Positions 1-8,780 of a stretch of DNA of 64,000 nt are shown here, in pieces (position 1 is the first letter of the stretch; each line of letters opens with the position of its first letter). A program made the position numbers and the translations under genes. The DNA is from JAOTVV01 sp039591075 (GTDB lineage Bacteria > Gemmatimonadota > Gemmatimonadetes > Gemmatimonadales > GWC2-71-9), in the NCBI GenBank assembly GCA_039591075.1, contig JBDHEI010000010.1, positions 1 through 64,000 of the forward strand, given 5' to 3'. The notes under the pieces were generated by a model. That model saw nothing but the letters and a program-made list of their open reading frames with translations, was not told the DNA's origin and made no database searches.

Positions 1-2618
1 ACGCCGAACGGCGCGCGCGAGATTCCGCTCAGGAAGTCAGTCGGATCCGATCCCGTGCTCTTCGCGGTTTGGTACGTGTAGGAGACCTGACCCGAGAAGA
101 CGTTCCCGAACCGGCGCAGCAACTGCATGTCCACGCCGCGGACGTTGCCGAAGTCCGCGTTGGTTAGGATGTTCACGTTGCTCGTGCGATCGGAGAACGT
201 ATCGAAGAACGGCAGGGTCCGGTACGTGACGTCGGACACCTTGTCCTTGTTGTAAGCCGAGATGTCGAACACCATGTCCGGACTGAACGCGTGCCGGATC
301 CCGAACTCGAACAGGATCGTCTTGCCGAGATCGGCGTCGCCGCCGAACCGGTCGTTCGTGTTCGAGTTGGTGAGGTCGTTGTTGGTCCCCTCGTACATCG
401 AGAAGAACTGGGGAACCTGCGTCTGGTGCGCGTAGGAAAGGCGGAAGCCGGTCCGGTCCGTGATCGGGAAGGACACCCGCACCCGCGGCGAGAAGCCCGA
501 GTGTTTCTGACCATTGAACCAGACGTGCTGGAAGATGTCGCAGTCCTCCCGCGCCTCTTGGCAGGTCATCTCCTCGACCGTCTTGGTCGCGTCGAACGCC
601 GGGTTCGTGAAGATCCGGCCTGGCACAAGCGGGAACACGGTGCGGGTGTCAAACTGATCGTAGCGAATCCCGAACTCCAGGACGACGTCGCCCAGGTCCA
701 AGCGATCCTGCGCGTACGCCGCCCACTTGTACGGCTCGCCCGTGTAGAAGTTGCCGAAGCTCTTGTCGTTGAACGGCGTCCCATCGAAGCGGGCCAGCCG
801 ACCCATGGTTCCCTCGGCGCCGAACTTGAACCGGTTGTAACGGTTGAACTGCCAGTCGATGTTGGCGCGACCGACCAGCCGGCGCTCCGACTGGAGACCG
901 CCGCCGTTGGCGATGGAGCCGAAGTTACCGAATCCGGTCGTGATGCCGTACACGTTCATCCGCGGAATCGACACGCCGTCGAGCTCGAACCGCCCGAAGT
1001 ACGGACGCGTGGTGCCGCGGTCGTATCGGATGTTCTCGATCAGCCGCTCAAAGTCCTCGAACGTCTCCATCCGAGACAGGAGCCAGCCGCCGTCCGCATC
1101 CCTCGTCGCGTGCAGCGTCGGATCAACCGGGGAGAACCGGTCGTTGTCAACCACGAAGTCCAGTGGGTTCAACACGATCCCCATTGTCGGATCGCGGAGA
1201 TCCAAGTCATTCGCGCGATCCACGGTGCCGTTCAGCGCCCTGTCGTTCTGGTAGGACAAGTTCAAGTCGAAGGCCAACTCGTTGTCGGCGCCGCGGAACA
1301 CCTGCTGCACCCAGTTGAGGATCAAGGCGTTCGAGTTGGTCCGCGTACCGCCGGCCGCCCACTGGTTGTAACTCCCGCCCCCCATCGTCTGGAATTGGTC
1401 CGAGAGACCGGTGACCGACACCCGGGAGCCCGAGCCGTACGTGTACTGGAGCTTGGCCGTGCCACGAGCGTTGGTGTTCCACCCATACGGCCGCAGCCGG
1501 CCCTGGCACTCGAATCCGTAGTTGTCTTCGGGAGAGGCGGGCTCGATCGTGCCGTTCCCGTTCAGGTCGGTCGGCTCACACTTGCCGCCGTACTGAATGA
1601 ACCGGGGGATGAGCGTCTGAACCAGGTCGCTGCCCTGCAGAGCGGTCACCGTGGTGTCGAAACCGGCAAACGTGTACGACGCGACGTTCTCCATGCCCTT
1701 CCCCGACGCCGAGGAGCGCTGCCCCGTAACCGTCCCCCCGAGGGAGAAGGTGAGGTTGCCGAAGACCGGGCCGGACACCGCCGCCTCGAACCGGTTGTAG
1801 CCCAGGGACAGGCTCTTCCCCATCGGCTCGTCGGTCTCGTACGCCACCGAACCCACGAAGCGCGGACCACCGGACCGCGTCACCAGCGAGATCACGCCGG
1901 CCTGGGCGTCACCGAACGACGCTTCCATCGCGCCCGTGGTCACGGACACTTCCTGCAGCGTGTTCGTGGCGACGCTCAGCTGCATCGTCGGGAGTCCGCT
2001 ACCGCCGCCGAACGTTTCGTTGGCCTCGTCCATGCGGCGCACCGGGGCGCCGTCGATGAAGATGACCGCCTCGCCGATGCGGCTGCCGCGGATCGAGATA
2101 TTACCACCGCGGGCCGCCACCACACCGGGTTGCAGCTGAACGACCTGAAGTGCGTCGGTCACCGGCAGCTGATCGATGGACTCACCAGTCATGATCGACT
2201 TCGACGCCACCTGGTCCCGCGGCACGATCGGTGCCGTGGCCGCGGTGATCGTGATCGCCTCGAGGGCAACCGCTCCGGACAGGCGGAAGTCGACCGTCAG
2301 CGTCTGGTCGGCCAGCACCCGGACGCCACTGATCTCCGCCGGCTGGTACCCGATGAATTGTCCCCGCATCGAGTAGATCCCGGCCGGCACGTTGTTGATG
2401 AAGTAGAAGCCGTCTTCGTTGGTGAGCGCGGCAAACGAGGTACCGAGCACGAACACCTGCGAGTTCGCGATCGGCTGCCCTGTCGGATCCAGTACGATCC
2501 CCTGGACCTTGCCGGTCGTCCCCTGCGCCCAGAGCCCCGAGGCTCCAAACGAGAGAACACCGCAAACCAGGAGAACGCGTGCCGCGCGGGCAAGCACGCT
2601 ACGACTCTTCTCTGTCAT
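1..2618 (-). CDS. TonB-dependent receptor with N-terminal carboxypeptidase-regulatory-like domain (partial)
   Basis: Outer-membrane active-transport barrel of the SusC/TonB-dependent receptor kind; the substrate cannot be told. About 872 codons are present and the C-terminus runs off the left edge. Read from ATG 2618 it begins with a signal peptide (MTEKSRSVLARAARVLLV..., cleavage after GLWA-Q). A CarboxypepD_reg-like beta-sandwich follows (residues ~35-115; GTTGKVQGIVLDPTGQPI), then a plug with the typical IDQLPVTDALQVVQLQPGVV and ISIRGSRIGEAVIFIDGAPV stretches, then aromatic-rich alternating barrel strands. GGAGG lies just upstream of the start, and a promoter-like pair lies about 190 bases upstream. 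A long open frame on the opposite strand is a codon-bias shadow. Confidence 0.93.
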   Translation of the reverse strand, partial: MTEKSRSVLARAARVLLVCGVLSFGASGLWAQGTTGKVQGIVLDPTGQPIANSQVFVLGTSFAALTNEDGFYFINNVPAGIYSMRGQFIGYQPAEISGVRVLADQTLTVDFRLSGAVALEAITITAATAPIVPRDQVASKSIMTGESIDQLPVTDALQVVQLQPGVVAARGGNISIRGSRIGEAVIFIDGAPVRRMDEANETFGGGSGLPTMQLSVATNTLQEVSVTTGAMEASFGDAQAGVISLVTRSGGPRFVGSVAYETDEPMGKSLSLGYNRFEAAVSGPVFGNLTFSLGGTVTGQRSSASGKGMENVASYTFAGFDTTVTALQGSDLVQTLIPRFIQYGGKCEPTDLNGNGTIEPASPEDNYGFECQGRLRPYGWNTNARGTAKLQYTYGSGSRVSVTGLSDQFQTMGGGSYNQWAAGGTRTNSNALILNWVQQVFRGADNELAFDLNLSYQNDRALNGTVDRANDLDLRDPTMGIVLNPLDFVVDNDRFSPVDPTLHATRDADGGWLLSRMETFEDFERLIENIRYDRGTTRPYFGRFELDGVSIPRMNVYGITTGFGNFGSIANGGGLQSERRLVGRANIDWQFNRYNRFKFGAEGTMGRLARFDGTPFNDKSFGNFYTGEPYKWAAYAQDRLDLGDVVLEFGIRYDQFDTRTVFPLVPGRIFTNPAFDATKTVEEMTCQEAREDCDIFQHVWFNGQKHSGFSPRVRVSFPITDRTGFRLSYAHQTQVPQFFSMYEGTNNDLTNSNTNDRFGGDADLGKTILFEFGIRHAFSPDMVFDISAYNKDKVSDVTYRTLPFFDTFSDRTSNVNILTNADFGNVRGVDMQLLRRFGNVFSGQVSYTYQTAKSTGSDPTDFLSGISRAPFG

Positions 2619-2788
2619 GGACTCGTCCTCCAAATGACGAAAAAACCAGAGATCCTCCGAGAACACTTTGGTGACACGTCACCGGAACACCACCCGCCCA
2701 AGCCGAATGCTCCGGCTGGAGTGAGGGAAAAGGGAGTTGTCGGCGAAGTGTCGGGGAACTGCAGCTGACAAATACGATTTCGTGTCAT
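2615..2788 (-). CDS. Possible upstream ORF in the TonB-receptor leader
   Basis: A 57-codon frame on minus starts with ATG 2788 directly after GGAGGTG, which is rather tight spacing (about 2 bases). Its TGA overlaps the receptor ATG in an ATGA arrangement, so termination-reinitiation coupling would be possible. The peptide begins MTRNRICQLQF, is rich in Ser, Thr and Pro, and resembles nothing I know. It may be chance; low confidence as a real gene. Confidence 0.2.
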   Translation of the reverse strand: MTRNRICQLQFPDTSPTTPFSLTPAGAFGLGGWCSGDVSPKCSRRISGFFVIWRTSP

Positions 2789-2810
2789 CACCTCCGAATG
2801 TGCTAGGCGC

Positions 2811-2838
2811 AATGTACCCGCATACTTAGCCATGTCAA
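2811..2838 (-). promoter_or_regulatory. Sigma70-like promoter for the TonB receptor
   Basis: On the minus strand, TTGACA (2838-2833) is followed after 16 bases by TACATT (2816-2811). This matches all six -35 bases and four of six -10 bases. It would give a 5' leader of roughly 185 bases before the receptor ATG at 2618. Seen in sequence; activity is inferred. Confidence 0.55.
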
Positions 2839-2958
2839 GATTCACACAATGGAACGTTGTGGGTGGGCGGGGGTGTCCTTGAAATGGGACAGTTTCCGTC
2901 GGGAGCCGCTCCCCCCCTACCATATAAGAGGTCTTGCCGGGGGACCCCGATAGCCCGT
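2839..2958. other. Intergenic segment between M24 peptidase and TonB receptor promoter
   Basis: No gene is seen. The segment holds short inverted repeats (GGGAGCCGCTCCC at 2901-2913 and a GTCCTTG/GGGAC pair just before it) that could mark the 3' end of the M24 transcript, but there is no T-run. Confidence 0.4.
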
Positions 2959-4131
2959 TCACCCGGTGATCAATACCTCTTGGGGCTCCCGCGGCGTCAC
3001 TTCGGGGCCCGTGGGCCCCAGCACCACGTTGATCTCGCACCGCACGCCGAACCGGCCCGGAAGGTACACGCCGGGTTCCACCGAGAACCCAACCCCGGGG
3101 AGCAGCTCGCGCACGTCGTGGGTCTCGAAATCGTCGAGGTGCGGTCCCGACCCGTGGAGCTCGAGGTCGATGGAATGGCCGGTGCGGTGTCCGAAAAACT
3201 CTCCGTACCCGCGATCCGTGAGCAGCTCGCGGGCTGCCGTGTCGAGCATAGCCCCAGTCACCCGCTCGCCACCGTCCACCGCCCGACGCAACCGGTCAAC
3301 GGCCGCTTCCCTTGCCGCCACGACCGCCTCGAACACCTGCCGCACATCGTCGGGAGGCGTGGGGCCCGCGAAACCCATCCACGTCTGGTCCGCCCACACC
3401 GTTTCAGTGCTCCGCCGGGCCCAGAGATCGAGCAGCACCACGTCGCCTTCGGCCAGCGTGCGGCTCGACGCGCCGTCCGGGCTATAGTGCGGGTCGGCCG
3501 CATTGGGACCGAACGCCACGATTGGCGGATCGTCGAACGTCAGTCCCTGCTCCCGGATCCGCGCGATGACGTGCTGCTGCACACCGTGCTCGTCGGTCCG
3601 CCCCGGCTCGCGCACCACCCGCGCGAGCGTTGTCCTCGCAATGGTGGCGATCGCCTCGGCGGCGGCCCGATGGTCGTCGAGTTCGGCCGCCGACCACCGG
3701 GACGTGAACTCGGTGACGAGCGGCGCCGACGTCACCAGCTTCGCCCCCAAACGCGTGAGCAACTCCACGACCCCGCTCGGAACCAGATCGAGATACGGCA
3801 CCGCGTTCTCGGCAAAGGTCTCCATCGCGATCCTGCGCCCGCGCGCCAGGTCGGTCAGCGCCTGGTGCAGCTCTTGCCAGGTGGTGTACACCTCGACCTC
3901 TCCGGGGAACTCGCCGACACCCGGCCGGTCGATCCGATGCACGACGAGCCGGGGCGGTCCCACGGCCGCGAGCCACAGGAACAGCCGTCTGGTGAGCATC
4001 CCGGTCGGGCCGAGCATGCGCCGCGCCACGGGGTTGATGCCGTGGAAATCGTAGATCAGCCAGCCGTCGAGGCCGCGCTGCTTGAGCGCCGCCCCCAGCG
4101 CGTCGAGATCGAGATGGGCCAACGCTGTCAT
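2959..4131 (-). CDS. M24 family metallopeptidase (Xaa-Pro peptidase-like)
   Basis: A 390-aa cytoplasmic dinuclear metallopeptidase of the aminopeptidase P / prolidase (pita-bread) fold, expected to cleave Xaa-Pro bonds. An N-terminal creatinase-like domain (~1-140) precedes the catalytic domain. All five canonical metal ligands are visible: D235 (VVLLDLWA), D248 (VWADQTW), H319 (GHRTGHSI), E352 (SVEPGVY) and E366 (RCEINVV). No signal peptide. The ATG overlaps the upstream gene's stop in ATGA (4128-4131), so the two are probably translationally coupled. Exact substrate specificity is not deducible. Confidence 0.9.
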   Translation of the reverse strand: MTALAHLDLDALGAALKQRGLDGWLIYDFHGINPVARRMLGPTGMLTRRLFLWLAAVGPPRLVVHRIDRPGVGEFPGEVEVYTTWQELHQALTDLARGRRIAMETFAENAVPYLDLVPSGVVELLTRLGAKLVTSAPLVTEFTSRWSAAELDDHRAAAEAIATIARTTLARVVREPGRTDEHGVQQHVIARIREQGLTFDDPPIVAFGPNAADPHYSPDGASSRTLAEGDVVLLDLWARRSTETVWADQTWMGFAGPTPPDDVRQVFEAVVAAREAAVDRLRRAVDGGERVTGAMLDTAARELLTDRGYGEFFGHRTGHSIDLELHGSGPHLDDFETHDVRELLPGVGFSVEPGVYLPGRFGVRCEINVVLGPTGPEVTPREPQEVLITG

Positions 4132-4706
4132 GATTCACTCCCGCTTGAAGCTGCCGTCTCCCACCGGCAGGCCTCGGCGCCTTGGGACACGCAGGCAACG
4201 TGGACCACCGCCCCATCGAAGTCGGAGAACGCGCGGAGGACGGCGGCGACGGCCGAGCCGTAGAAGCTGCAGGCTGCGCCGTCCGGCGTCACGTCAATGG
4301 ATAGTGGTCGGGCGGCCGTGGCAGACGCCCGCTGCCCCTCATGCTGCAACTCGAGGCCGAAGATCTCCCGCACCACGCTGCGCGCCAGCCGCCGCCCGAG
4401 GAGACGCCGGGCGGCTCCCGGTGCACTCCACCACACTCCGCGGGCCGCCGTCCCCACCCGGCGCGAGGCGAGGGTCCCCGCCCGTCGGCCGGCATCGGCG
4501 AACAGCAACGCCGGATCGCGACGGCGCGCGGCCAGCCGCAAAAGCCCGATGACCTCGTCACGCCCCACGCGCTGCTGCCGCTCGGCGAGATCCGCGTAGC
4601 GTGCGATCTGCTTTTCGATGGTGTGGCTCATGCCGAGTCGCTTGGTCGCCAGCTCGACATGATACTCGTCCAGGCCGTCCGGCTCCGGCACGTCCTGGCC
4701 CCGCAT
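4128..4706 (-). CDS. V4R-like (4-vinyl reductase type) domain protein
   Basis: About 192 aa from ATG 4706. The frame stays open upstream to 4880, and a TTG at 4766 or GTG at 4730 are alternative starts. ATG 4706 has GAGG close upstream, and extension past 4766 would run toward the divergent sigma gene. The C-terminal ~70 residues resemble the end of V4R domains, a small-molecule-sensing fold: FYGSAVAAVLRAF, then ACVSQGAEACRWE with a CxxxxxxxC spacing. The N-terminal half is Arg/Ala-rich and helical (IEKQIARYADLAERQQRVG). Ligand unknown. Coupled by ATGA overlap to the M24 peptidase. Confidence 0.55.
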   Translation of the reverse strand: MRGQDVPEPDGLDEYHVELATKRLGMSHTIEKQIARYADLAERQQRVGRDEVIGLLRLAARRRDPALLFADAGRRAGTLASRRVGTAARGVWWSAPGAARRLLGRRLARSVVREIFGLELQHEGQRASATAARPLSIDVTPDGAACSFYGSAVAAVLRAFSDFDGAVVHVACVSQGAEACRWETAASSGSES

Positions 4707-4892
4707 CGCCTCGAGAACGGCGAGGGGCACAAGCGCATCGACAGTGGGCTGGGTCGTGGTCGTCAAAGCGTCACGCGGAAAAAGACGGCGCAAGTTAGCG
4801 GAACGCCTGCGCGCGATCCAGCCAGGCGACGACGTTGCGGGATCCGGCGGGAGGGGCGATTCTACACCCCAACCGGGCATCTAAAGGCCTCC

Positions 4893-5456
4893 GTGCCGGA
4901 ATCCGATACGAAACGACAGACATTCGAAGCCGAAGCGCTTCCCCACCTCGATACACTTTATCGAGTGGCGCTGCGCTTGGCAGCGGACGAGTCGCGTGCC
5001 GAAGATCTCGTTCAGGAGACCATGCTGAGAGCCTACCGGTCCTGGCATCAGTACACGCGTGGAACCAATGCCCGCGCGTGGCTCCTCACCATTCTGCGCC
5101 ACACGTTCATCAATCAATACCGCAAGGCGAAGCGCGGAGCCGTCGAGGTCGATATCCACCAGATCGAGCCGTACACGGTCTTCCACGACGTGCAGGAAAC
5201 GGATCCGGAGGGCGCCTTCTTCGACACAATCGTCGACGACGAGGTCTTGCGTGCGATCGACACGCTGCCGGACGAGTTTCGCGAGACGCTGATCTTGAGC
5301 GACGTCGAGGGGTTGGCGTACGCCGAGATCGCCGCCATCACCGAGGTCCCCGTGGGTACCGTGAAGTCGCGTCTGTTTCGGGCACGCCAGGCGCTGCAAC
5401 GCCAACTGTACGACTACGCGGTCGAGATGGGCTATATCCAGAGACGGGAAGCATGA
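4893..5456 (+). CDS. ECF-type RNA polymerase sigma factor
   Basis: A 187-aa extracytoplasmic-function sigma factor. It has sigma2 at ~12-80 (LYRVALRLAADESRAEDLVQ, then AYRSWHQYTRGTNARAWLLT) and sigma4 at ~125-180 (LPDEFRETLILSDVEGLAYA, then VPVGTVKSRLFRARQALQRQ). There is no sigma3. GTG 4893 is chosen because AAAGG lies just upstream and family homology begins here; the frame is open further upstream without sigma-like sequence. The stop overlaps the next ATG, and the next protein is a zinc anti-sigma factor of the RsrA kind, so this sigma is probably controlled by thiol or envelope stress. Confidence 0.93.
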   Translation: MPESDTKRQTFEAEALPHLDTLYRVALRLAADESRAEDLVQETMLRAYRSWHQYTRGTNARAWLLTILRHTFINQYRKAKRGAVEVDIHQIEPYTVFHDVQETDPEGAFFDTIVDDEVLRAIDTLPDEFRETLILSDVEGLAYAEIAAITEVPVGTVKSRLFRARQALQRQLYDYAVEMGYIQRREA

Positions 5457-5719
5457 CGGACGAGCCGAGAGACATCGATTGCATGGAGGTGCTGGACCGC
5501 CTCTACGAGTACATCGACGGGGAACTCACCCCTGCGCGGGCCGCGGAGGTACAGCGTCACCTCGACGCGTGCGGCCCCTGCTTCCGGCTCTCCGGATTCG
5601 AGAGCGCGTACGTGCGGTTCCTCGAGGCCCGCACCCGCGCCCAGCATGCACCGGCGGAGCTTCGTAAGAAGATCCTCGAGCAGCTCCTCCTGGAGGGAAG
5701 CAGCTCCGACTCGCCGTGA
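5453..5719 (+). CDS. Zinc-binding anti-sigma factor (RsrA/ZAS-like)
   Basis: An 88-aa soluble anti-sigma protein. It carries the ZAS signature C10 ... H36-x3-C40-x2-C43 (HLDACGPC) preceded by LDRLYEYIDGELTPARA, a match to mycothiol-system RsrA-type factors. In that family the bound zinc and cysteines sense oxidants, and thiol oxidation releases the partner sigma. There is no membrane segment. ATG overlaps the sigma stop (ATGA), so production is coupled to the partner encoded just upstream. Confidence 0.88.
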   Translation: MTDEPRDIDCMEVLDRLYEYIDGELTPARAAEVQRHLDACGPCFRLSGFESAYVRFLEARTRAQHAPAELRKKILEQLLLEGSSSDSP

Positions 5720-6492
5720 GCATTGCCACCGCTCTGGCGCTGGCAGCGGGGCTCGCGGCGGTAGGCGCCATCCTGCGCTGGCTCACCTGGAGCGGGGCCG
5801 CAGCCGCGACGCTCGTTGGCGGTACCATCTTGGCAACGACCGGTCTCGCGGGCGGAGCCCTCCTCGCGCTGTTCTTCGTCACCGGAAGCCTCCTCACCTA
5901 TGCGCTCCCCGCCAATCGAGGTTCCGTGAATGCACGCTCGGGAGCCCGCAACTGGCGACAGGTGGTGGCCAACGGCACATGGGCGGCACTGGGCGCGGTA
6001 ACGTCCACCGTCGCTCCCGGCGCGGGGTGGGCCGTCCTGATCGGCGCGCTGGCGGCCGCGCAGGCAGACACGTGGGGCACGGAAATCGGATGCCTGGCCC
6101 GCGTTCCGCCGAGACTCATCACCACCGGTGTCCGGGTGCCCGCCGGCACATCGGGCGCGATCACGCCTCTGGGGACAACGGCGGGCATCGCCGGGGCGGC
6201 GCTCATGGCGGGACTCGGGCTCACCCTCGGTGCGCCCGCGGCGGCGGCCCTCTGGGGCGTGGCCGGCGGCGTTGTCGGGACGCTCGTCGACTCCGTGCTC
6301 GGCGCGACGGTGCAGGCCAAGTATCGCTGCGAGCGCTGTGATGCCGAGACCGAGCGACGGCCCCACCACTGCGGCGAATCGGGCACCCGATTTGCCGGCT
6401 GGCGCTGGATCGACAATGACGTCGTGAACGCGCTCGCGACGGGGGTGGGGGCCGGTGTGGCAGGGATGGGCTGGGTACTGGTCACCGGCTGA
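5716..6492 (+). CDS. DUF92 family integral membrane protein
   Basis: A 258-aa multi-spanning membrane protein of the DUF92/TIGR00297 family. Some distant relatives (VTE6/phytyl-phosphate kinase-like) act on isoprenyl phosphates, but no function is established here. Visible features are repeated Ala/Gly/Leu membrane segments, a GTEIGCLARVPPRLITTG stretch typical of the family, and a short zinc-ribbon-like insert (CERCDAETERRPHHCGESGT). The GTG start overlaps the anti-sigma stop, making a three-gene coupled operon. Confidence 0.82.
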   Translation: MSIATALALAAGLAAVGAILRWLTWSGAAAATLVGGTILATTGLAGGALLALFFVTGSLLTYALPANRGSVNARSGARNWRQVVANGTWAALGAVTSTVAPGAGWAVLIGALAAAQADTWGTEIGCLARVPPRLITTGVRVPAGTSGAITPLGTTAGIAGAALMAGLGLTLGAPAAAALWGVAGGVVGTLVDSVLGATVQAKYRCERCDAETERRPHHCGESGTRFAGWRWIDNDVVNALATGVGAGVAGMGWVLVTG

Positions 6493-6581
6493 CGGGACCG
6501 CCGCCGACCCGCGGCACTCCCTTTGGCAGCGCCACCGTGTGAGATTAGGCCGTTCGACTGAACTCCTGGAGGGATTGCTAC

Positions 6582-7283
6582 ATGCAGAAGATCGTCCGCT
6601 CGCTCACCGCCGAGTTCCTGGGAACGTTCCTGTTCGCGTTCATCGCGGTGGGCGTCGTGGTGGTCGACGCCTCGCGGGGCGGGCAGCTTGGTCTGCCGGG
6701 TATCGCCATCGCTCAGGGCCTCGCCTTCGCGATCGCCGTCACCGCCACACTGAGCATCTCGGGCGGGCACATCAACCCCGCCGTGACGTTCGGGCTGTGG
6801 CTTGCGAAGAAGATCGACGGGAAGCTCGGCGCACTCTACGTGCTGGCCCAGTTGCTCGCTGCCGTACTCGCCGTCGTGTGCGTGCGGTTCCTCCTCCCGG
6901 AGGTGGCAGGCGAGGTCACCAACTGGGGAACGCCCCGCATTTCTGGAATTCTGACCGACGTGCAGGCCGTGGCCATCGAGGCCATCCTCACGCTGTTCCT
7001 GGTGAGCGCCGTGTTCGGCACGATTGTCGCGGCCGACGCACCCAAGGTGGGGGGATTCGCTGTGGGTCTGGTGGTTCTCTGCAATGTTCTGGTCGGCGGG
7101 ACGCTCACCGGAGCTGCCATGAACCCTGCGCGTGCGTTCGGGCCCGCTCTCATCGCAGGTGAGTGGCAGGGACACCTGATCTTCTGGGTCGGCCCGATCC
7201 TGGGTGCAGCGGTCGCCGCCGCCATCTGGGGGTGGGTCCTGCTGCCAACAAAGGACCCCGAGCCTGGCGCGCCCGAGGCCTGA
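6582..7283 (+). CDS. Aquaporin / MIP-family channel
   Basis: A 233-aa six-helix water or glycerol channel in the inner membrane. Both NPA boxes are present: GGHINPAVTFG (NPA ~65-67) and GAAMNPARAFGP (NPA ~181-183), the second followed by the selectivity-filter Arg. Length and the H-containing filter region fit an AqpZ-like water channel better than a long glycerol facilitator, though I cannot settle the substrate. GGAGGGA lies 8 bases before the ATG. The ~90-base gap upstream suggests its own promoter. Confidence 0.92.
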   Translation: MQKIVRSLTAEFLGTFLFAFIAVGVVVVDASRGGQLGLPGIAIAQGLAFAIAVTATLSISGGHINPAVTFGLWLAKKIDGKLGALYVLAQLLAAVLAVVCVRFLLPEVAGEVTNWGTPRISGILTDVQAVAIEAILTLFLVSAVFGTIVAADAPKVGGFAVGLVVLCNVLVGGTLTGAAMNPARAFGPALIAGEWQGHLIFWVGPILGAAVAAAIWGWVLLPTKDPEPGAPEA

Positions 7284-7289
7284 TCAGCG

Positions 7290-7406
7290 TCAGCGGTTTC
7301 GGTGCTTCTTCACCCGCAGGTACAGCGTGATCGAATAGACCAAAATGACCACGGCGGTCACGATGTAGGCCGCGACCATGTACGCCCCATTGTCAGGATA
7401 TTCCAC
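7290..7406 (-). CDS. ccmD: CcmD-like heme exporter small membrane protein
   Basis: A 38-aa ORF starting with GTG inside the 3' end of ccmC (17-base overlap). The peptide begins MEYPDNGAYMVAAYIVTA and has one membrane helix followed by a basic tail (LYLRVKKHRNR), the classic CcmD architecture. CcmD stabilises the CcmABC complex that releases heme-loaded CcmE. It is short enough to be missed by ORF callers; position after ccmC and topology are the evidence. Confidence 0.82.
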   Translation of the reverse strand: MEYPDNGAYMVAAYIVTAVVILVYSITLYLRVKKHRNR

Positions 7407-8097
7407 CGGCGGCCTCCTCTTCACGCACGTCCTGCAGCACCGCCAGCGCGTAGCGCTGCATCACCAAGCCAATGTAGAGCACCGTGCACACGGCGAACGA
7501 ACTGAGCAACGTCACCAGCATGACGCTGGGAAGTGACGGAGCGTCGGGCTTCAGCACGACGGGATCCGGATGCAGGGTGCGGAACCAGTACACGGTCACG
7601 TGGATGAACGGCACCAGCACCAGGGCCATCACGCCGAGTACGGCCGAGAATCGCGCCCGCATCTCGAAGTCGGTGAGCGCGTTTCGCAGCACGAGGTAGC
7701 CGACGAACAAGAGGAACGTGAACAGGGTCGACGTGAGCCGCGCGTCCCAAGTCCACCACGTGCCCCAGATCGGTTTGCCCCACAGGGGCCCTGTGGTCAG
7801 CATCACCACGGCGAGGGCAGTCCCCACCTCGGCAGACGCTGCCGCCATCAGGTCGAACTTCCGGTCGCGCATCACCAGGTAGAGCAGGCTCAGCAGACCG
7901 CACACCGAGAAGGCGAGCAGCGCGGCCCACGCCACGGGAGCGTGAACGTAGAAGATCTTCTGCGCGGGCCCTTGGGTGCGCTCGATGGGAGTAAACATGA
8001 GGGCACGCACGTAGATGCCGGCAAGGCCCACGAGCGCGATGCCCATCACGACGGCTCCCCGCCGAGCGGTCCGCAGCGCACGATCACGGCGAGTCAT
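7393..8097 (-). CDS. ccmC: Heme exporter subunit CcmC
   Basis: A 234-aa inner-membrane protein with six predicted helices and the tryptophan-rich WWD motif (GTWWTWDARLTST, ~115-127) that binds heme for loading onto CcmE in cytochrome c maturation System I. Histidines flank it in periplasmic loops (FYVHAPVAW and PFIHVTVYW). ATG overlaps the ccmB stop by 4 bases. It is shorter than the related CcmF. Confidence 0.93.
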   Translation of the reverse strand: MTRRDRALRTARRGAVVMGIALVGLAGIYVRALMFTPIERTQGPAQKIFYVHAPVAWAALLAFSVCGLLSLLYLVMRDRKFDLMAAASAEVGTALAVVMLTTGPLWGKPIWGTWWTWDARLTSTLFTFLLFVGYLVLRNALTDFEMRARFSAVLGVMALVLVPFIHVTVYWFRTLHPDPVVLKPDAPSLPSVMLVTLLSSFAVCTVLYIGLVMQRYALAVLQDVREEEAAGGIS

Positions 8098-8780
8098 TCG
8101 ACTAGGATCGCCTCAAAGAGTAAGAGTGACAGTGTAAAGAAGATGATATCGAAGGCGGCGAGCAAGCTAAGCCAGCCGGTCATCTCGCTCAAGGGCCGGA
8201 GCGCCAGGATGCGCCACGTGAGCTGCACGGCGCTCACGATCGGCGGCACCAGAAAGGGCAGCAGCAGCACCGGCAGCATCACCTCCGAGAACCGGGTCCG
8301 CACCACCATCGCGCTCAGGAGCGTGCCCACGGCCACGTAGCCGATGGTCGCCAGTGCCACCACCGCCATCAATGTCGGCAGCTGCCGCCAGATGGGCACG
8401 TCGTAGAACAGGATGAAGAGCGGGAGCGACACCAGCTCCACCACGCCGAGAAACACCAGATTACCGGCGATCTTCCCGAGGAACAGGGCGGTGGGCGAGA
8501 TCGGAGTGAGCCGCAAGCCGTCCAGCGCGTGATTTTCGCGCTCCAGCAGAAAGGCGCGGTTCAAGCCCAGCATGCCCGCAAACGTGAAGGTCACCCAGAG
8601 GGCGCCGGGCGCGAGATCGTAGTCCCCCACCGACGTCTTGTCGCGGGCGAAGTACAGGACAGCGAGGACCAGCACCGCGAAGACCAGGGACGAGATGAAC
8701 GCGGTCTTCGTTCGCCACTCGACCCTGAGGTCCTTGCGGGCCACGGCGAGGGCGGTCCCGAAGAGCGAGCTAGACGCCAC
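8094..8780 (-). CDS. ccmB: Heme exporter subunit CcmB
   Basis: A 228-aa ABC-2-like permease with about six membrane helices. It has the CcmB-typical N-terminal ARKDLRVEWRTKTAF and the cytoplasmic ERENHALDGLRLTPISP loop. It pairs with the ATPase CcmA. The gene overlaps the end of ccmA (8770-8780) and the start of ccmC, so this is a tightly coupled ccmABCD operon. Confidence 0.93.
   Translation of the reverse strand: MASSSLFGTALAVARKDLRVEWRTKTAFISSLVFAVLVLAVLYFARDKTSVGDYDLAPGALWVTFTFAGMLGLNRAFLLERENHALDGLRLTPISPTALFLGKIAGNLVFLGVVELVSLPLFILFYDVPIWRQLPTLMAVVALATIGYVAVGTLLSAMVVRTRFSEVMLPVLLLPFLVPPIVSAVQLTWRILALRPLSEMTGWLSLLAAFDIIFFTLSLLLFEAILVE

Noticed and set aside
291..2768. 825-aa open frame on plus
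   Set aside because: It is antisense to the TonB receptor, has low-complexity Arg/Val/Gly composition, no domain and no ribosome site. It is a codon-bias shadow of the minus-strand gene.
2857..4263. 468-aa open frame on plus
   Set aside because: It is antisense to the M24 peptidase, which has all its metal ligands. The plus frame resembles nothing.
4341..4892. N-terminal extension of the ECF sigma frame
   Set aside because: It is open but overlaps the divergent V4R-like gene, lacks sigma features and precedes the GTG with a ribosome site.
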